From Bacteroidota bacterium (GTDB lineage: Bacteria; Bacteroidota; Ignavibacteria; UBA10030; SZUA-254): a DNA stretch of 64,000 bases. Shown one piece after another: positions 25,023-35,860 of the stretch; position 1 is the stretch's first letter; each line of letters begins with the position of its first letter. The stretch is taken from NCBI GenBank assembly GCA_020056225.1, contig JAGVIE010000059.1, forward strand, positions 27,604 through 91,603. Direction: 5' to 3'. The notes under the pieces were generated by a model, which was not told where the DNA came from, searched no databases, and saw only the letters and a list, made by a program, of their open reading frames with translations. A program made the translations under genes and the position numbers.

Positions 25023-25117
25023 AGTTCCTCTTTCGATTTATTCACAAAGATAATTTGTCTTTTTTTCTGTACAAAATATAAATCTTCCATTGGACAATAT
25101 CAAGCATATGCTTCATC

Positions 25118-25167
25118 AACTTCCCGAATGGTATCTGTGTAAATCTGTGGTTAACCTTCGGGAAGTT
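25118..25167 (-). terminator. Hairpin at the end of the GNAT/YoaP gene
   Basis: AACTTCCCGAA (25118-25128) pairs perfectly with TTCGGGAAGTT (25157-25167), overlapping the stop of the upstream minus-strand gene. The loop holds ATCTGTGTAAATCTGTGG, a word often seen in dispersed intergenic repeats. No clear T-run follows, so it may be a repeat rather than an intrinsic terminator. Confidence 0.4.
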
Positions 25168-25951
25168 AGCTGAGCTTTCTCACCCGCTTCGTAATAAGCT
25201 TCTTTATTTTTTCGTAAGAGGGCGGTGGTCCATTTCTAACTTCTTTATCGTTTATGAATACCCCATCGGCAATTCCCCATTTCAAAAAGACATCACGATT
25301 GGATGTATCGATTTCCCGAAAAACAACTTGCTCTTTAAACTCTGTCGAAATTCTTTTCGACCTCTCGAAGACCATATTCATGGCGGGGCACCAGCCGTTG
25401 CAAAATCCTGTCACAGTTACTTTGTTGGGTTCAAATGTCGGAGTTTGCTTTCGCTTGATCCATTTTGGTGAGACAGCATCGTCCTTGAACGGTTTCCACA
25501 AGAGACGCATCATACCTTGCTTGTCTGCGACAGCGTATCCATGTTTCTTAAACCACGAAGCTCTCATCCAAAATGGCAGTCGCACACCCCACGCGGCAAT
25601 CCCTTTAGCTCCCAGAGCTTTTGCATCTTCCTCCGCCGCTTGCAAGAGCGCTTTTCCCATCCCATGTTTCTGAAAACTCCCACGACCTTGTTTGTGTCCG
25701 TGTACCCAGATGCAATTTATGAAATAAAGGTCTTTGCCATCAACAAAAGAATGTTCGATTGGAATGTATTGAATCATTCCTCCAACATTTCCATTGTCAT
25801 CCAGTGCAAGCTTAACTCGGAGACCTTTGGCTTTCATCTTGTTGTACCAAACTTCTTTGTGGTTTCCCGCTTCCTTCATCTCCTCCGACCAATCTTCGAG
25901 ACAAACAAAATAAAGTGGTAGATGCTTCTCATTCAAATCAATGATTGTCAT
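25166..25951 (-). CDS. GNAT acetyltransferase with C-terminal YoaP-like domain
   Basis: 261 residues. The N-terminal GNAT domain shows the acetyl-CoA loop KQGRGSFQKHGMGKALL near residue 86-102 (R/Q-x-x-G-x-G/A type), followed by AEEDAKALGAKGIAAWG. The C-terminal ~90 residues (VTGFCNGWCPAMNMVFERSKR) look like the YoaP domain found fused to GNATs, with a CNGWC pair. The acetyl acceptor is unknown. A hairpin overlaps the stop codon. It starts 26 nt downstream of obg's stop and may be co-transcribed with it. Confidence 0.75.
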   Translation of the reverse strand: MTIIDLNEKHLPLYFVCLEDWSEEMKEAGNHKEVWYNKMKAKGLRVKLALDDNGNVGGMIQYIPIEHSFVDGKDLYFINCIWVHGHKQGRGSFQKHGMGKALLQAAEEDAKALGAKGIAAWGVRLPFWMRASWFKKHGYAVADKQGMMRLLWKPFKDDAVSPKWIKRKQTPTFEPNKVTVTGFCNGWCPAMNMVFERSKRISTEFKEQVVFREIDTSNRDVFLKWGIADGVFINDKEVRNGPPPSYEKIKKLITKRVRKLS

Positions 25952-25977
25952 ATTCTCACCTTACTTAGTTGTCATAA

Positions 25978-27052
<1,075 letters not shown>

Positions 27053-27066
<14 letters not shown>

Positions 27067-28165
27067 GATGATACTGTTCGAACATGATTTCGATAAATCT
27101 TGTTGCCTCTGATGAATACGGGTCGATGTCATGCTTGATGTAAATCTCATCGATGAATTTGGATGCCTGTTTCCACGATGTCATCTCGCTCAGCGATCGA
27201 AGTGCAGAGTCATAAATATTTTCATCGTTTTGAAAAATTTTCCTGATGAACTTCTTTTTATCGGATTCATTGATGGAAGAGGCAAGGTTGAGACGAGGGA
27301 CTGACGGTATCTGATTCTCGTCTGATGCGGGATAATTTTCAGTCGATCTCTCAATAATCTCTTTTTGCTCAATTTCTACTTTTTCAACCTGAAACGATCC
27401 GTGAGTGCGGCGGATATCTTCAAGAAGTTCGCTCAATTCACGCCTGCTTAATTCTGTTTTCCCATGTGCAATCTCACCCTCAAGCCGCGGCAGCGCCATC
27501 ACCAAACCTTTATCTTCAAAATATTTAATGATCGCTTTGATGAGAATCGGATTGGCGTATGTCCTGTTCGGAAAATCAAAAAAGTCGCACATAGGCGACA
27601 TCACTTTAGCAAGCTCATCACCCGATTTTCTTCGGACGTACCCGCCGTCCACTTTCCAGAGAAGTGACTTAAAGTCTTCTTTTGTTACGGATGTAATCTT
27701 TCTTTCCATCAGATACTGTGTGATAATTTCCCTGAGATACTCGTAGGGTCCGAAATAGCGAAGTAATGTAACGAGCGCATCTGTAGAAATTGTTTGTTCT
27801 TTTTCAAATATCATATTTGTTAACGTCCATTGCGGACGGATGAGAAAATTTATCATCAAGTGAACGGCATCATCGACGCGGCTGAGCAATTCCTTCTTAT
27901 CAAATGTATAATTAAGAACAAGGATAGAATTGATCTGATCCTGTAAGCTCCGGATTTCATGATGATCGAAATTAAAGCGGCTGGTTTTCCGGCGGCGTTG
28001 TAGTTCCTCTATCAATATCGCTTCGACATCAGCGCGTAAAAAAGTCTTGATTGAATGAGGGATGTCGGCTGCAAGTATATCTTTGACTGCAATCGAATCA
28101 CTTACGCTTTTAGGTATACGCTGGATGATTGTATCGATGATTAATACGGTTTCACGTTCGTACAT
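27053..28165 (-). CDS. Helical protein of unknown function downstream of the TPR protein
   Basis: 370 residues, predominantly alpha-helical and charged, with no signal peptide or membrane segment. No family recognised. Its ATG directly follows the stop of the 1,220-residue TPR protein, so the two are certainly one transcript and may act together. Residues ~255-290 are Glu/Lys-rich linker sequence that separates two helical regions. Its final codons lie within the 8-bp repeat array. Confidence 0.7.
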
Positions 28166-31100
28166 TTACCGCGAACCTTTCTTAATTATTGATTTCACGC
28201 GATCGATTTCTTTCCGTGCGGCTGCTTTAAAAGTGGCATCGATGCCGGGGCGGTCAATAACCTGCTGGTACATACCGATAGCTTCATCGAACTTCGACAT
28301 CTTCTCGTATGATTGACCTGCCATGTAAAGCGCGGTTGCAGTCCAATTAACTTTGCCTTGTTTTGTAACGAGGTAAGGAACTTTAAGAAATTCCAGGATT
28401 GCCTGCTGGTAATCTCCTTTATAATAGTACGCCTCTCCAATATTATAACGAATTTCAGCTTCGAGCAAACTACCGGCTTCGGGTATTAAATTTTGAAAAT
28501 GGAGAACCGCCTGATCGTAATATCCGATTTTGGTGTACAACGTTCCGAGCTTAATTTTTTTATCGATTATATTAACATCGTTCGGATACCGCTCTATGTA
28601 ATCGCGTGTTGTTTTTAAAGCATCATCGTACATTTTTGTCGATTCATAGGCCTCGATCAAATTGTTCATTGCGTAAGTCAGAATATCTCCGGCTCTCTCA
28701 GGCGATTTTGTAATTTGCTGGTAATACCGTATAGATTCTTCATATCGCTCGGCATTAAAGTGCATGTTGCCGAGAGAGAGTAGAACTCTCGGTATCACAT
28801 CTGAGTCCGAAAATTCTTTCAAGATCGCCTCATATTTTTTTGCGGCATCTTCTGATTTATCGGTTATCTCGGAAATCTTTCCTATGTAATAAAATGCCCA
28901 GGGTCCGAAACGAGTATCGCCGAAGTCATCGCCCACATTTTCAAATAATTTTTTAGCTGTGGCATAATCCTGTTTACGATAATAGATCAGACTTTTTTCA
29001 TATTCGAACTCTGCTTTGTACCCGTGATTCTTTTTGTACGCTTCTTCAAATTCTGTGATGAGCTTCTGGGCTTCCGCGAGTCTATCCATCCGGAGTGTTG
29101 CTACTATAATGCGCGATTGATAAAATTGCCGTCTATCCAGCGTGTCGGAAGATTGTGCAAGCTGAGAATATTGCTTAGCGGCTTCGGCGTATTGCTCAGT
29201 TTGGAAAAGCAGATCTGCGATTTCTCTGGAGGCAGAGCCTGATTCACCCAGTGCGGCGGCTTGCTTGAAATATGCTGAAGCATTATCAATTTTTCCCTGA
29301 GAATGCGCGAGCGTGCCGAGCGCAAAGAACGCCTTACTCGCATACGATCCTTTTCTTTCAGCTCTAAGGTACCTATTATAATAGTCGATTGCGTGCTGGC
29401 GTTCGCCTTTTTTTTCGAATACAGTTGCTAAGTGAAAGTATAGACTGTCGTCAGGATTCTCCATTGCCGGCAACGATTTCTGTTCAGCAATCTTGGTGTT
29501 GTATAGATCGATCGCTTCATCAAATTCATTATTGGCAACGTATCCACCTGGAAGCAGAGAACTTGCTTTTTCTGCGAGAGCTGTGTAGAAATATTCGTTC
29601 ATGATTTGTTTCCAGACCGTGATCGCTTCGGAATAATTTTTATTTTGTAACTGGAGATCGGCGATTTTCCAAAGCGCCAGTACGGTTGATGGATCTTTGC
29701 TCGGTATTGAAGACGCATTCTTCCAGTATACCATTGCTGAATCGGAATGATGGAGCTGAACTTGAATATTTCCTATCTCAATATATGCCCGTGAAGCAAA
29801 TGTCGACGAGGGGAATTCCTTAGTTATAGTCTCGAAAGACTGGAGAGCGTCCGGCACAGCGCCTGCTTTTAGCGACGCGAGTCCAAGATCGAATAAAACT
29901 CTGTCACGATAAATTGATTCGGGATGTTGATTGAGGAATGCCTGCGTTAGTGGAATAATAATCGTTTGATCGCTATTTCGTGATTTTAGCTGATAGCTGA
30001 AATACGCAGCGTCATCACTTCTGTTGCTTGTTGGATATTGTTTAAGAAAAGAATCATAGAAAGTTATTGCCTGTCCGGCAGCATCGGGATTTAATTCGGA
30101 TTGAAGATGATATGCGCGCGTGCGATAAAAGTATGCATCGATGAATTTGCTTTCATCCAAACCGTTATCGATTGCGGTGCCGAATTGTTTGGCCGCTGAT
30201 TCATAATCCTTAAGATCGTTGAAATAAATTTCTCCCAATTTGAACGACAATTCGGCTTTTGATTTTTCCGTCAATACTTCTCCCATAAGTCGAGCGAGTT
30301 TTTCAATGCCGGCATCCCGGTTTTTAATCTTATGATGCAGTAGAAATTCAATTTTCTGTTGTAAGTTATCGAATTGATCATTTGCCGGATAACGTGATTG
30401 AAGATCGACGTATGTTTTTAGCGCACCGTCGAAGTCGCCGAGTTTTTCCTGACATCTCGCCAGCCCAAGAGTTGCATCTATAACAAGTTTCGATTGTGGA
30501 AATTTTTGAGTGATATGATCATATGTCGCTGTTGCTTTTCTGTAATCTTGAAGTTGTTCTTCGTAGAGCCGGGCGAGCTTTAATGTAATAAACGGAGTTT
30601 GAGAATCATCGGTATAATTGTCGGTGAAGGATGTATAATAACGCGCGGCTTCATTATACTGCTTAAGTGCTGTTGAAGCATCGGCGGCAAGCAAAAGAGC
30701 CTGAGCTTTAAAGGGCGATCCCTGTGGAGTTAATATTTTCTTTGCATGCAGTAGGGCTTCTTTATTGCTTTTATCAAAAAGAGCGGATTTTCCGGCTTCG
30801 AGCATTGCACGGGGATTTAAAGAACTTTTTGGGAACCTGGCAATCAGCTTTTCGAAAGACTTCTGCGCGTTGCTATAATCATGCTGGATAAAATAACATC
30901 TTCCCGTTTCGAAAAATGCCTCTGCCCGGAGCGAATCGCTGGCATCTTCGTTGGAAGTAATTTTCTTGAAGTTCTCTATCGCGGCTTCATAGTCGAAGAT
31001 TCCGATCTTCATCTTTCCGATTTCGAAAATAGCTGCCGTTGCTGCCGGAGTCTTTTTATAATTCGAGACTACCGATTCGAATATTCGAGAGGCATCATCG

Positions 31101-31828
31101 AACAAACTCATTATTATTTTCAATTTGCCGAGTGAGAAAAGAGCGCTTGCTTTTACGGCTGCAGGGGCATCGCTATCAGCCACGCGCCGGGCTTCGCGCT
31201 CAGCCAACTCTGTTTGTCCATCCTCGGCATACATCTCTCCGATCGCGAGCCGCGCAGATAAAACACTGGAGCTGTTTGGATATTCCTGAATGATGGTGCG
31301 GAAATTTTTCTTAGCGTTTTCACGGTCTCCAAGACGGCGATAGAGTTGTCCGGCTTTCAATAACGATTCACCCACCAATTGACTTTTTGGATGAAACACT
31401 TTCACCCGTTCGTATGCGGATGCGGCTTCCTGTTCGTTGTGTAAGGCGAGAAAAGCGTCACCGACCTTCAGCCATGCTTCAGGGGCTTTGGGATGCTCGA
31501 CGTATGCCAGCGCGAAGTTCTGGAAAGTTATCCGCGCTTCATCGTATCTCTTTAAATTCATGAGAGTACTGCCGAGGTAAAATCGCGCTTCAATTCCATT
31601 AGCTGTATTGGGATAAGCGTTTATGAAATTTTTCAGTTGCTCAGCGGCGAGATCGTACATACCATCGTTGTACAGTCCCATGGCGAGCTTGAACTCCGAG
31701 TTATCTTTTTCCTGTGCGTATAGCGAAGAACTGAGAACTACAAGTAAACAGCTAATAGCAAAGAGCCTTAAGCTTGGAGATATGAGCGAATAGCAATGGT
31801 ACGATGAGAATATTTTATGCCTAAACAT
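28166..31828 (-). CDS. Large exported tetratricopeptide-repeat protein
   Basis: About 1,220 residues. A long basic N-terminus and hydrophobic segment (SLRLFAISCLLVVLSSSLYAQ) form a signal peptide. The rest consists of TPR-like 34- to 38-residue helix pairs, many with the A-x-x-x-F/Y-P pattern (FIERYPND-like and FIKEYPNSS-like ends) and KxGDxxxxLxxxxxAxxxYE spacing, as in BamD/YbgF-type repeats. Over twenty repeats are visible. Such proteins scaffold periplasmic or outer-membrane complexes. I chose the ATG at 31828 over a TTG four codons earlier. Partner gene follows with no gap. Confidence 0.85.
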   Translation of the reverse strand: MFRHKIFSSYHCYSLISPSLRLFAISCLLVVLSSSLYAQEKDNSEFKLAMGLYNDGMYDLAAEQLKNFINAYPNTANGIEARFYLGSTLMNLKRYDEARITFQNFALAYVEHPKAPEAWLKVGDAFLALHNEQEAASAYERVKVFHPKSQLVGESLLKAGQLYRRLGDRENAKKNFRTIIQEYPNSSSVLSARLAIGEMYAEDGQTELAEREARRVADSDAPAAVKASALFSLGKLKIIMSLFDDASRIFESVVSNYKKTPAATAAIFEIGKMKIGIFDYEAAIENFKKITSNEDASDSLRAEAFFETGRCYFIQHDYSNAQKSFEKLIARFPKSSLNPRAMLEAGKSALFDKSNKEALLHAKKILTPQGSPFKAQALLLAADASTALKQYNEAARYYTSFTDNYTDDSQTPFITLKLARLYEEQLQDYRKATATYDHITQKFPQSKLVIDATLGLARCQEKLGDFDGALKTYVDLQSRYPANDQFDNLQQKIEFLLHHKIKNRDAGIEKLARLMGEVLTEKSKAELSFKLGEIYFNDLKDYESAAKQFGTAIDNGLDESKFIDAYFYRTRAYHLQSELNPDAAGQAITFYDSFLKQYPTSNRSDDAAYFSYQLKSRNSDQTIIIPLTQAFLNQHPESIYRDRVLFDLGLASLKAGAVPDALQSFETITKEFPSSTFASRAYIEIGNIQVQLHHSDSAMVYWKNASSIPSKDPSTVLALWKIADLQLQNKNYSEAITVWKQIMNEYFYTALAEKASSLLPGGYVANNEFDEAIDLYNTKIAEQKSLPAMENPDDSLYFHLATVFEKKGERQHAIDYYNRYLRAERKGSYASKAFFALGTLAHSQGKIDNASAYFKQAAALGESGSASREIADLLFQTEQYAEAAKQYSQLAQSSDTLDRRQFYQSRIIVATLRMDRLAEAQKLITEFEEAYKKNHGYKAEFEYEKSLIYYRKQDYATAKKLFENVGDDFGDTRFGPWAFYYIGKISEITDKSEDAAKKYEAILKEFSDSDVIPRVLLSLGNMHFNAERYEESIRYYQQITKSPERAGDILTYAMNNLIEAYESTKMYDDALKTTRDYIERYPNDVNIIDKKIKLGTLYTKIGYYDQAVLHFQNLIPEAGSLLEAEIRYNIGEAYYYKGDYQQAILEFLKVPYLVTKQGKVNWTATALYMAGQSYEKMSKFDEAIGMYQQVIDRPGIDATFKAAARKEIDRVKSIIKKGSR

Positions 31829-31925
31829 TTGAATTGCCAATGGTTAATAGTCAATTGGTAATTGTAAATTCTTTAAAAGATAGGGTAATTTTGGGAGTAG
31901 TGCAAACGGGAGAGTTGGAAGAGTA

Positions 31926-32013
31926 GATCAAAGGTAGAGTGGAATGTTTGGGTTTTGGAATCATGGATTAATGAGGAAATGGATTACTGAGACATGCAGG
32001 CATGGAGGTAGAG
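31926..32013. repeat. Degenerate 8-bp-period intergenic array
   Basis: From 31958 the sequence can be cut into successive 8-mers GAATCATG, GATTAATG, AGGAAATG, GATTACTG, AGACATGC, AGGCATGG, AGGTAGAG, and similar G-rich words extend back to about 31926. GATTAATG and GATTACTG are two periods apart. AAATGGATTA words match the reverse complement of the array near 45880, so the two are related. Confidence 0.6.
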
Positions 32014-32047
32014 TGTTAATATAATGATAGACCGAGAGGTATAAACA

Positions 32048-32080
32048 AATTCGGCGATTCCGACTGTGTCGGAATCGCCG
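32048..32080 (-). terminator. Intrinsic terminator of the T9SS gene at 32106
   Basis: CGGCGATTCCGAC (32052-32064) and GTCGGAATCGCCG (32068-32080) form a 13-bp perfect stem with a 3-nt loop. Read on the minus strand it is followed by AATTTGTTTAT, 25 nt past the stop codon of the large T9SS gene. Confidence 0.75.
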
Positions 32081-32105
32081 AGTGGATATCCTGGTAAATA
32101 ATAAG

Positions 32106-34646
32106 TTACTTCAGTAACATCATTTTCTGAACGGCTGTATATTCAGGTGTTATGAATTTGTAGAAATATATTCCAGTTGAAAGCAACGATGCATCGAAAT
32201 CTACCTCGTGGTGTCCCGGGATGTAAGCTGCGTTGTTTAGAACCTGTGCAACTTTCTGTCCGAGTGAGTTGTAAACAGCTAAACTCACGATAGCTGATTT
32301 TGGAATATCGAATGCTATCTTCGTCGTCGGGTTGAACGGATTAGGATAGTTTCCTTTTAAAGCAAAAACTGCAGGCAAAGGTTCGCTTTCACGAACTGCG
32401 ACCTGGAAGTCTATATCCGTAACCAGAACCGGAAGTAGCTGGTAGCCTGCGGTCGGGCTAGAGAAACTAAACTGACCAAGCACACCAGTGAATGTAAACG
32501 GTCCTGTAGGAATGGGTGTTCCATCCACATCACTATCAACCGCATTCGGTGTTCGCAATGATACAGCATTCGTTAAATCGGTTGTATCAGATACCTGATA
32601 GGTTTTTGCCGCGGCAAAGTTCACATCGCCTGCCGGATTGATGCTCATGTCTACTATCGTGATCAATTCGCTCTCATACTGTTCACCGTTAAGAACTATC
32701 TCGGATAATGTTACGAGTTGTGGTGTCGGCAGGAGATTGTCACGGGAGACCCTTTCGAAACTACGAATGTCGGCTTGGTTGAATTGTTTAAGATTGGCAT
32801 ATTCCGATAAAATACCTCTCATCTTAACCAAGTCGCCGGGTCTGATACCACCGCTTGCAAGTGAATCACGAAATGGACCCGTTGATTGTCGAACCGAGAG
32901 ACCGCCGGTTGCATCCTGGATTCGCGAGAATGCACCAAGAGCGCGTGTTATTAAACCTTGGATTGTAACTGTATCGCCATTCGGTCTCAAACGCGCCGCG
33001 CCAATTGTGATATAATCGATCCCAGTACCGGATACAACTATAGTATCAGGCGATGATTGAGCGTCGTGCGCGAATATTATTTCACCCAACTTCAAACCGA
33101 TACTTGCCGGTGAGAAAGTTACCGCGAACTGCCGGCTTTCTGATACAGGAATTGTACCGCTTGCAGGCGAAATGATGAACGCAGAATTATTGGATGTAAT
33201 GGAGGATATATTCAGCACAGCCGAGCCGTTATTGGAGACTGTTACCGTATCGATCATAATTGTATTGATAAAGAGATCGCCAAAATTCAATTCCGTAGGA
33301 GTTACGGAGAATCCTGAAGCTATACCTGTTCCCTGCACTTTAACTGTATCGGTAACAGATTGAGCATCATGTGTGAAGACGATATTACCGATTTTGAGTC
33401 CCGTGCTTGTTGGACTGAATGTTATATAGAAATCTTCACTCTCAGTCGCTTGAATCGTTCCGTTTGCGGGAGAAACCGTAAACTCAGTATTATCGGATGT
33501 CACTAATGCGATATTCAAGGTTTGATTACCGGTATTAGTTACAGTAACTGTATCTTGATAATTTGATCCGACAAATAAATTGTCAAAATCTATGCTTGTC
33601 GGTGAAACCGAAAATTGTGGCGCAAGCCCTGTGCCGCGTACATTTACGGTATCTGATATTGTTGGACCGTTATGGTTGAAAACGATATTTCCGGTTTTCA
33701 ACCCAGCGCTTAAAGGGCTGAATGTTATATAAAAATTTGCACTCGAAGATGCTGGAATCGAACCACTGGTCGGAAGTACCGTGAATTCCGGATTGTCTGA
33801 AACAACCGATGTAATATTTAATGGAATAGTACCCATATTCCTTACAGTAACGCTATCGACATGTACCGAACCGACCGATAAATCGCCGTAATCCAAATTT
33901 GCGGGTTCAGCTGCAAAATTCGGCTGGAACCATGTGGTTTGGATTCTGATACCGTCAACTGTCACATTGTAATAGTTGGCGCCCTGACGTAGCGCAACAG
34001 CTCCGATATTCGGAGCGTCGGTAATACCGGCATCGGTTTGAGTGAGATTTGGAGCCGGTTGTGTTCCGTCAAGTGGAGGGTCGATCCACAAGCTAACGGC
34101 ATCATCCGATACACCTGTATTGAATGTATATATGAGTCCAAGCAGATAAGTTGTGTTATGCGAATAATTGTAACCTGTGTATGTTATGTTGCTCGTGCTT
34201 CCCTTGCTTAATCCAAATGCGAAACTTCCCGCACTGTCTTTTAGGAACACTCTGCCGCGGAACGTTGTGCCTAATGGACTGGGACCAAGGTGAAAGAAAT
34301 AATCGGCTGTGCCGGTATCGGCATGAACATCGACTGTGAAGAATGCATAAACACTTCCCGAGTTTTGGGATGTGAAAGTACGATTGACATCTTCGCGCGA
34401 ACCGCTTCCGCCAGTAACTGTTGTTGCTTCACCGATATTAGAATTGGGATATCCCGCGTAAGTTAGTCCCGGCGACGTAACTTGTAATGGTTGAAGACCG
34501 GCTCCGCTGTGTACTGTCCAACCGTTTGCGGTTAGATAAGTGCCTGAGACGTAATTAAAATTCTCGTTTAATAATTGTCCCGAGACATTTGTGCTGATAA
34601 AAAATGTAATGAATAGAATGGTAAGAATCGTGTAGAATTGTTTCAT
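32106..34646 (-). CDS. Secreted protein with ASH/choice-of-anchor repeats, OB-like domain and type IX sorting tail
   Basis: 846 residues with a signal peptide ending NVSGQ. Residues ~25-240 form a lectin-like beta-sandwich. Three or four ~97-residue ASH/choice-of-anchor D repeats follow, each with the order SVSPTxxDFGNLFVG, DTVTVTNTGxxxLNI, ITFSPTSTGLKxGNIVFTHDAQ, GTGIA. Near 565-670 is an OB-like segment (VTIQGLITRALGAFSRIQD) of the kind found in secreted nucleases. The C-terminus has GNYPNPFNPTTKIAFD and ends AVQKMMLLK, the T9SS tail. Likely exported and surface-bound; no enzyme motif is visible. It has a near-perfect promoter at 34742-34770 and a strong terminator. Confidence 0.85.
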   Translation of the reverse strand: MKQFYTILTILFITFFISTNVSGQLLNENFNYVSGTYLTANGWTVHSGAGLQPLQVTSPGLTYAGYPNSNIGEATTVTGGSGSREDVNRTFTSQNSGSVYAFFTVDVHADTGTADYFFHLGPSPLGTTFRGRVFLKDSAGSFAFGLSKGSTSNITYTGYNYSHNTTYLLGLIYTFNTGVSDDAVSLWIDPPLDGTQPAPNLTQTDAGITDAPNIGAVALRQGANYYNVTVDGIRIQTTWFQPNFAAEPANLDYGDLSVGSVHVDSVTVRNMGTIPLNITSVVSDNPEFTVLPTSGSIPASSSANFYITFSPLSAGLKTGNIVFNHNGPTISDTVNVRGTGLAPQFSVSPTSIDFDNLFVGSNYQDTVTVTNTGNQTLNIALVTSDNTEFTVSPANGTIQATESEDFYITFSPTSTGLKIGNIVFTHDAQSVTDTVKVQGTGIASGFSVTPTELNFGDLFINTIMIDTVTVSNNGSAVLNISSITSNNSAFIISPASGTIPVSESRQFAVTFSPASIGLKLGEIIFAHDAQSSPDTIVVSGTGIDYITIGAARLRPNGDTVTIQGLITRALGAFSRIQDATGGLSVRQSTGPFRDSLASGGIRPGDLVKMRGILSEYANLKQFNQADIRSFERVSRDNLLPTPQLVTLSEIVLNGEQYESELITIVDMSINPAGDVNFAAAKTYQVSDTTDLTNAVSLRTPNAVDSDVDGTPIPTGPFTFTGVLGQFSFSSPTAGYQLLPVLVTDIDFQVAVRESEPLPAVFALKGNYPNPFNPTTKIAFDIPKSAIVSLAVYNSLGQKVAQVLNNAAYIPGHHEVDFDASLLSTGIYFYKFITPEYTAVQKMMLLK

Positions 34647-34741
34647 AAAACCCCCTTACGAGTAAGTTTAAGTATTTTTAAAATGATGCTGTTGATTATT
34701 ACTACAAACAAATTGTTAATAATTCGGGCATTCACGGCAAT

Positions 34742-34770
34742 ATTATAAGGAAAAAATGTATCAATGTCAA
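34742..34770 (-). promoter_or_regulatory. Consensus sigma70-type promoter for the T9SS gene
   Basis: On the minus strand TTGACA (34765-34770) and TATAAT (34742-34747) are separated by exactly 17 nt, about 95 nt upstream of the ATG at 34646. Both hexamers are perfect consensus. Confidence 0.75.
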
Positions 34771-34819
34771 AGATACATTAATCGATAATATAATACTCGT
34801 ATGGAAATCAAATGAAATA

Positions 34820-34848
34820 TTGACATCTCTATAATAATCCGCTATATT
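34820..34848 (+). promoter_or_regulatory. Sigma70-type promoter for spmAB
   Basis: TTGACA (34820-34825) and TATATT (34843-34848) with exactly 17 nt spacing, 55 nt before the spmA ATG. It lies back-to-back with the consensus promoter of the divergent T9SS gene. Confidence 0.7.
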
Positions 34849-34903
34849 ATCACGTATTTGATGCAGTATTTAAGATGAATCGTCTTAATTAAAGGATTGT
34901 GCA

Positions 34904-35860
34904 ATGCTAAATTATATATGGTTGGCACTTATAGTCATCGGAATCCTTGTTGCCGTATTGGGAGATTGGAGAGATATCTCTACAAATAAATATCATAACG
35001 GCGAGGAAATAGAAACAATCATCCAATTCTCTATTCTTCCAACATTTCCATTAACACAATCTCAAATTTATCCGTGTACTATAATATTTTCGGAGGAACT
35101 CGGTATAACACAACGCGCAGAGCTGATTGTCGGCTCCGAGAATTCAGGCGCTCTGCATATTTTTGTTGATGACAATACACCGCCGTTATGGCGAGCCATA
35201 CATGAAGCTCAAAAGAACGAGCAATATCTTTTTGCGCGCGTAACTTTAGGAAGCGTCCAAGGGCAATCGGTGCGGTGTAAAATGATTTTTGACCCGATCA
35301 AGTTTGTCAAACTCAATAAGGTGACTAATGACGGTATCATCAAATACGCGAAGATTGCAGTAGAGCTTGCAATCGGTCTGATTGGTATAATGGCATTGTG
35401 GCTTGGTATCATGAAGATTGCCGAACAATCCGGTTTGATTGCAAAACTTGCAAGTGTGCTTAAACCTGTTACAACCAGATTGTTCCCCGATGTTCCTGCC
35501 GATCATCCTGCAATGGGTGCCATGATTATGAATATCTCGGCTAACATGCTTGGACTTGCCAACGCCGCCACACCTCTCGGCTTGAAAGCAATGGAAGAAC
35601 TAAATAAGCTCAACAAAAAAGTGGGAACGGCAACAGATGCTATGTGCACATTCTTGGTCATCAATACAAGTAATGTTCAACTTATACCGGCAACAGTGAT
35701 TGCAATCAGAGCGTCTGCTGGGGCTTCAAATCCTACCGATATAATTGGTCCGGTGATTGTTGCAACTACAGTGAATACAATTGTTGGCGTTATTACTGTT
35801 AAGTTGCTGGGAAAGTTGAGAATCTTCAGGAAGCAACTCGAAGTGGAGGCGCAGTCATGA
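34904..35860 (+). CDS. spmA: SpmA-type nucleoside-recognition membrane protein with an N-terminal insertion
   Basis: 318 residues, longer than the ~195-residue SpmA of Bacillus. An N-terminal TM (LALIVIGILVAVLGDW) is followed by about 110 soluble residues (to ~135) with no hydrophobic segment. The Gate/nucleoside-recognition core then appears: AIGLIGIMALWLGIMKIAEQSGL, DHPAMGAMIMNISANMLGLANAATPLGLKAM, and LVINTSNVQLIPATVIAIR. This matches SpmA. Spm proteins affect spore-core dehydration in Firmicutes; their role in non-sporulating bacteria is unclear. It overlaps spmB by an ATGA. Confidence 0.85.
   Translation: MLNYIWLALIVIGILVAVLGDWRDISTNKYHNGEEIETIIQFSILPTFPLTQSQIYPCTIIFSEELGITQRAELIVGSENSGALHIFVDDNTPPLWRAIHEAQKNEQYLFARVTLGSVQGQSVRCKMIFDPIKFVKLNKVTNDGIIKYAKIAVELAIGLIGIMALWLGIMKIAEQSGLIAKLASVLKPVTTRLFPDVPADHPAMGAMIMNISANMLGLANAATPLGLKAMEELNKLNKKVGTATDAMCTFLVINTSNVQLIPATVIAIRASAGASNPTDIIGPVIVATTVNTIVGVITVKLLGKLRIFRKQLEVEAQS

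Noticed and set aside
27405..27746. Antisense ORFs inside the PBP1A, TPR and helical protein genes
   Set aside because: They mirror the high-coding-density opposite frame; no ribosome sites, no domain signals.
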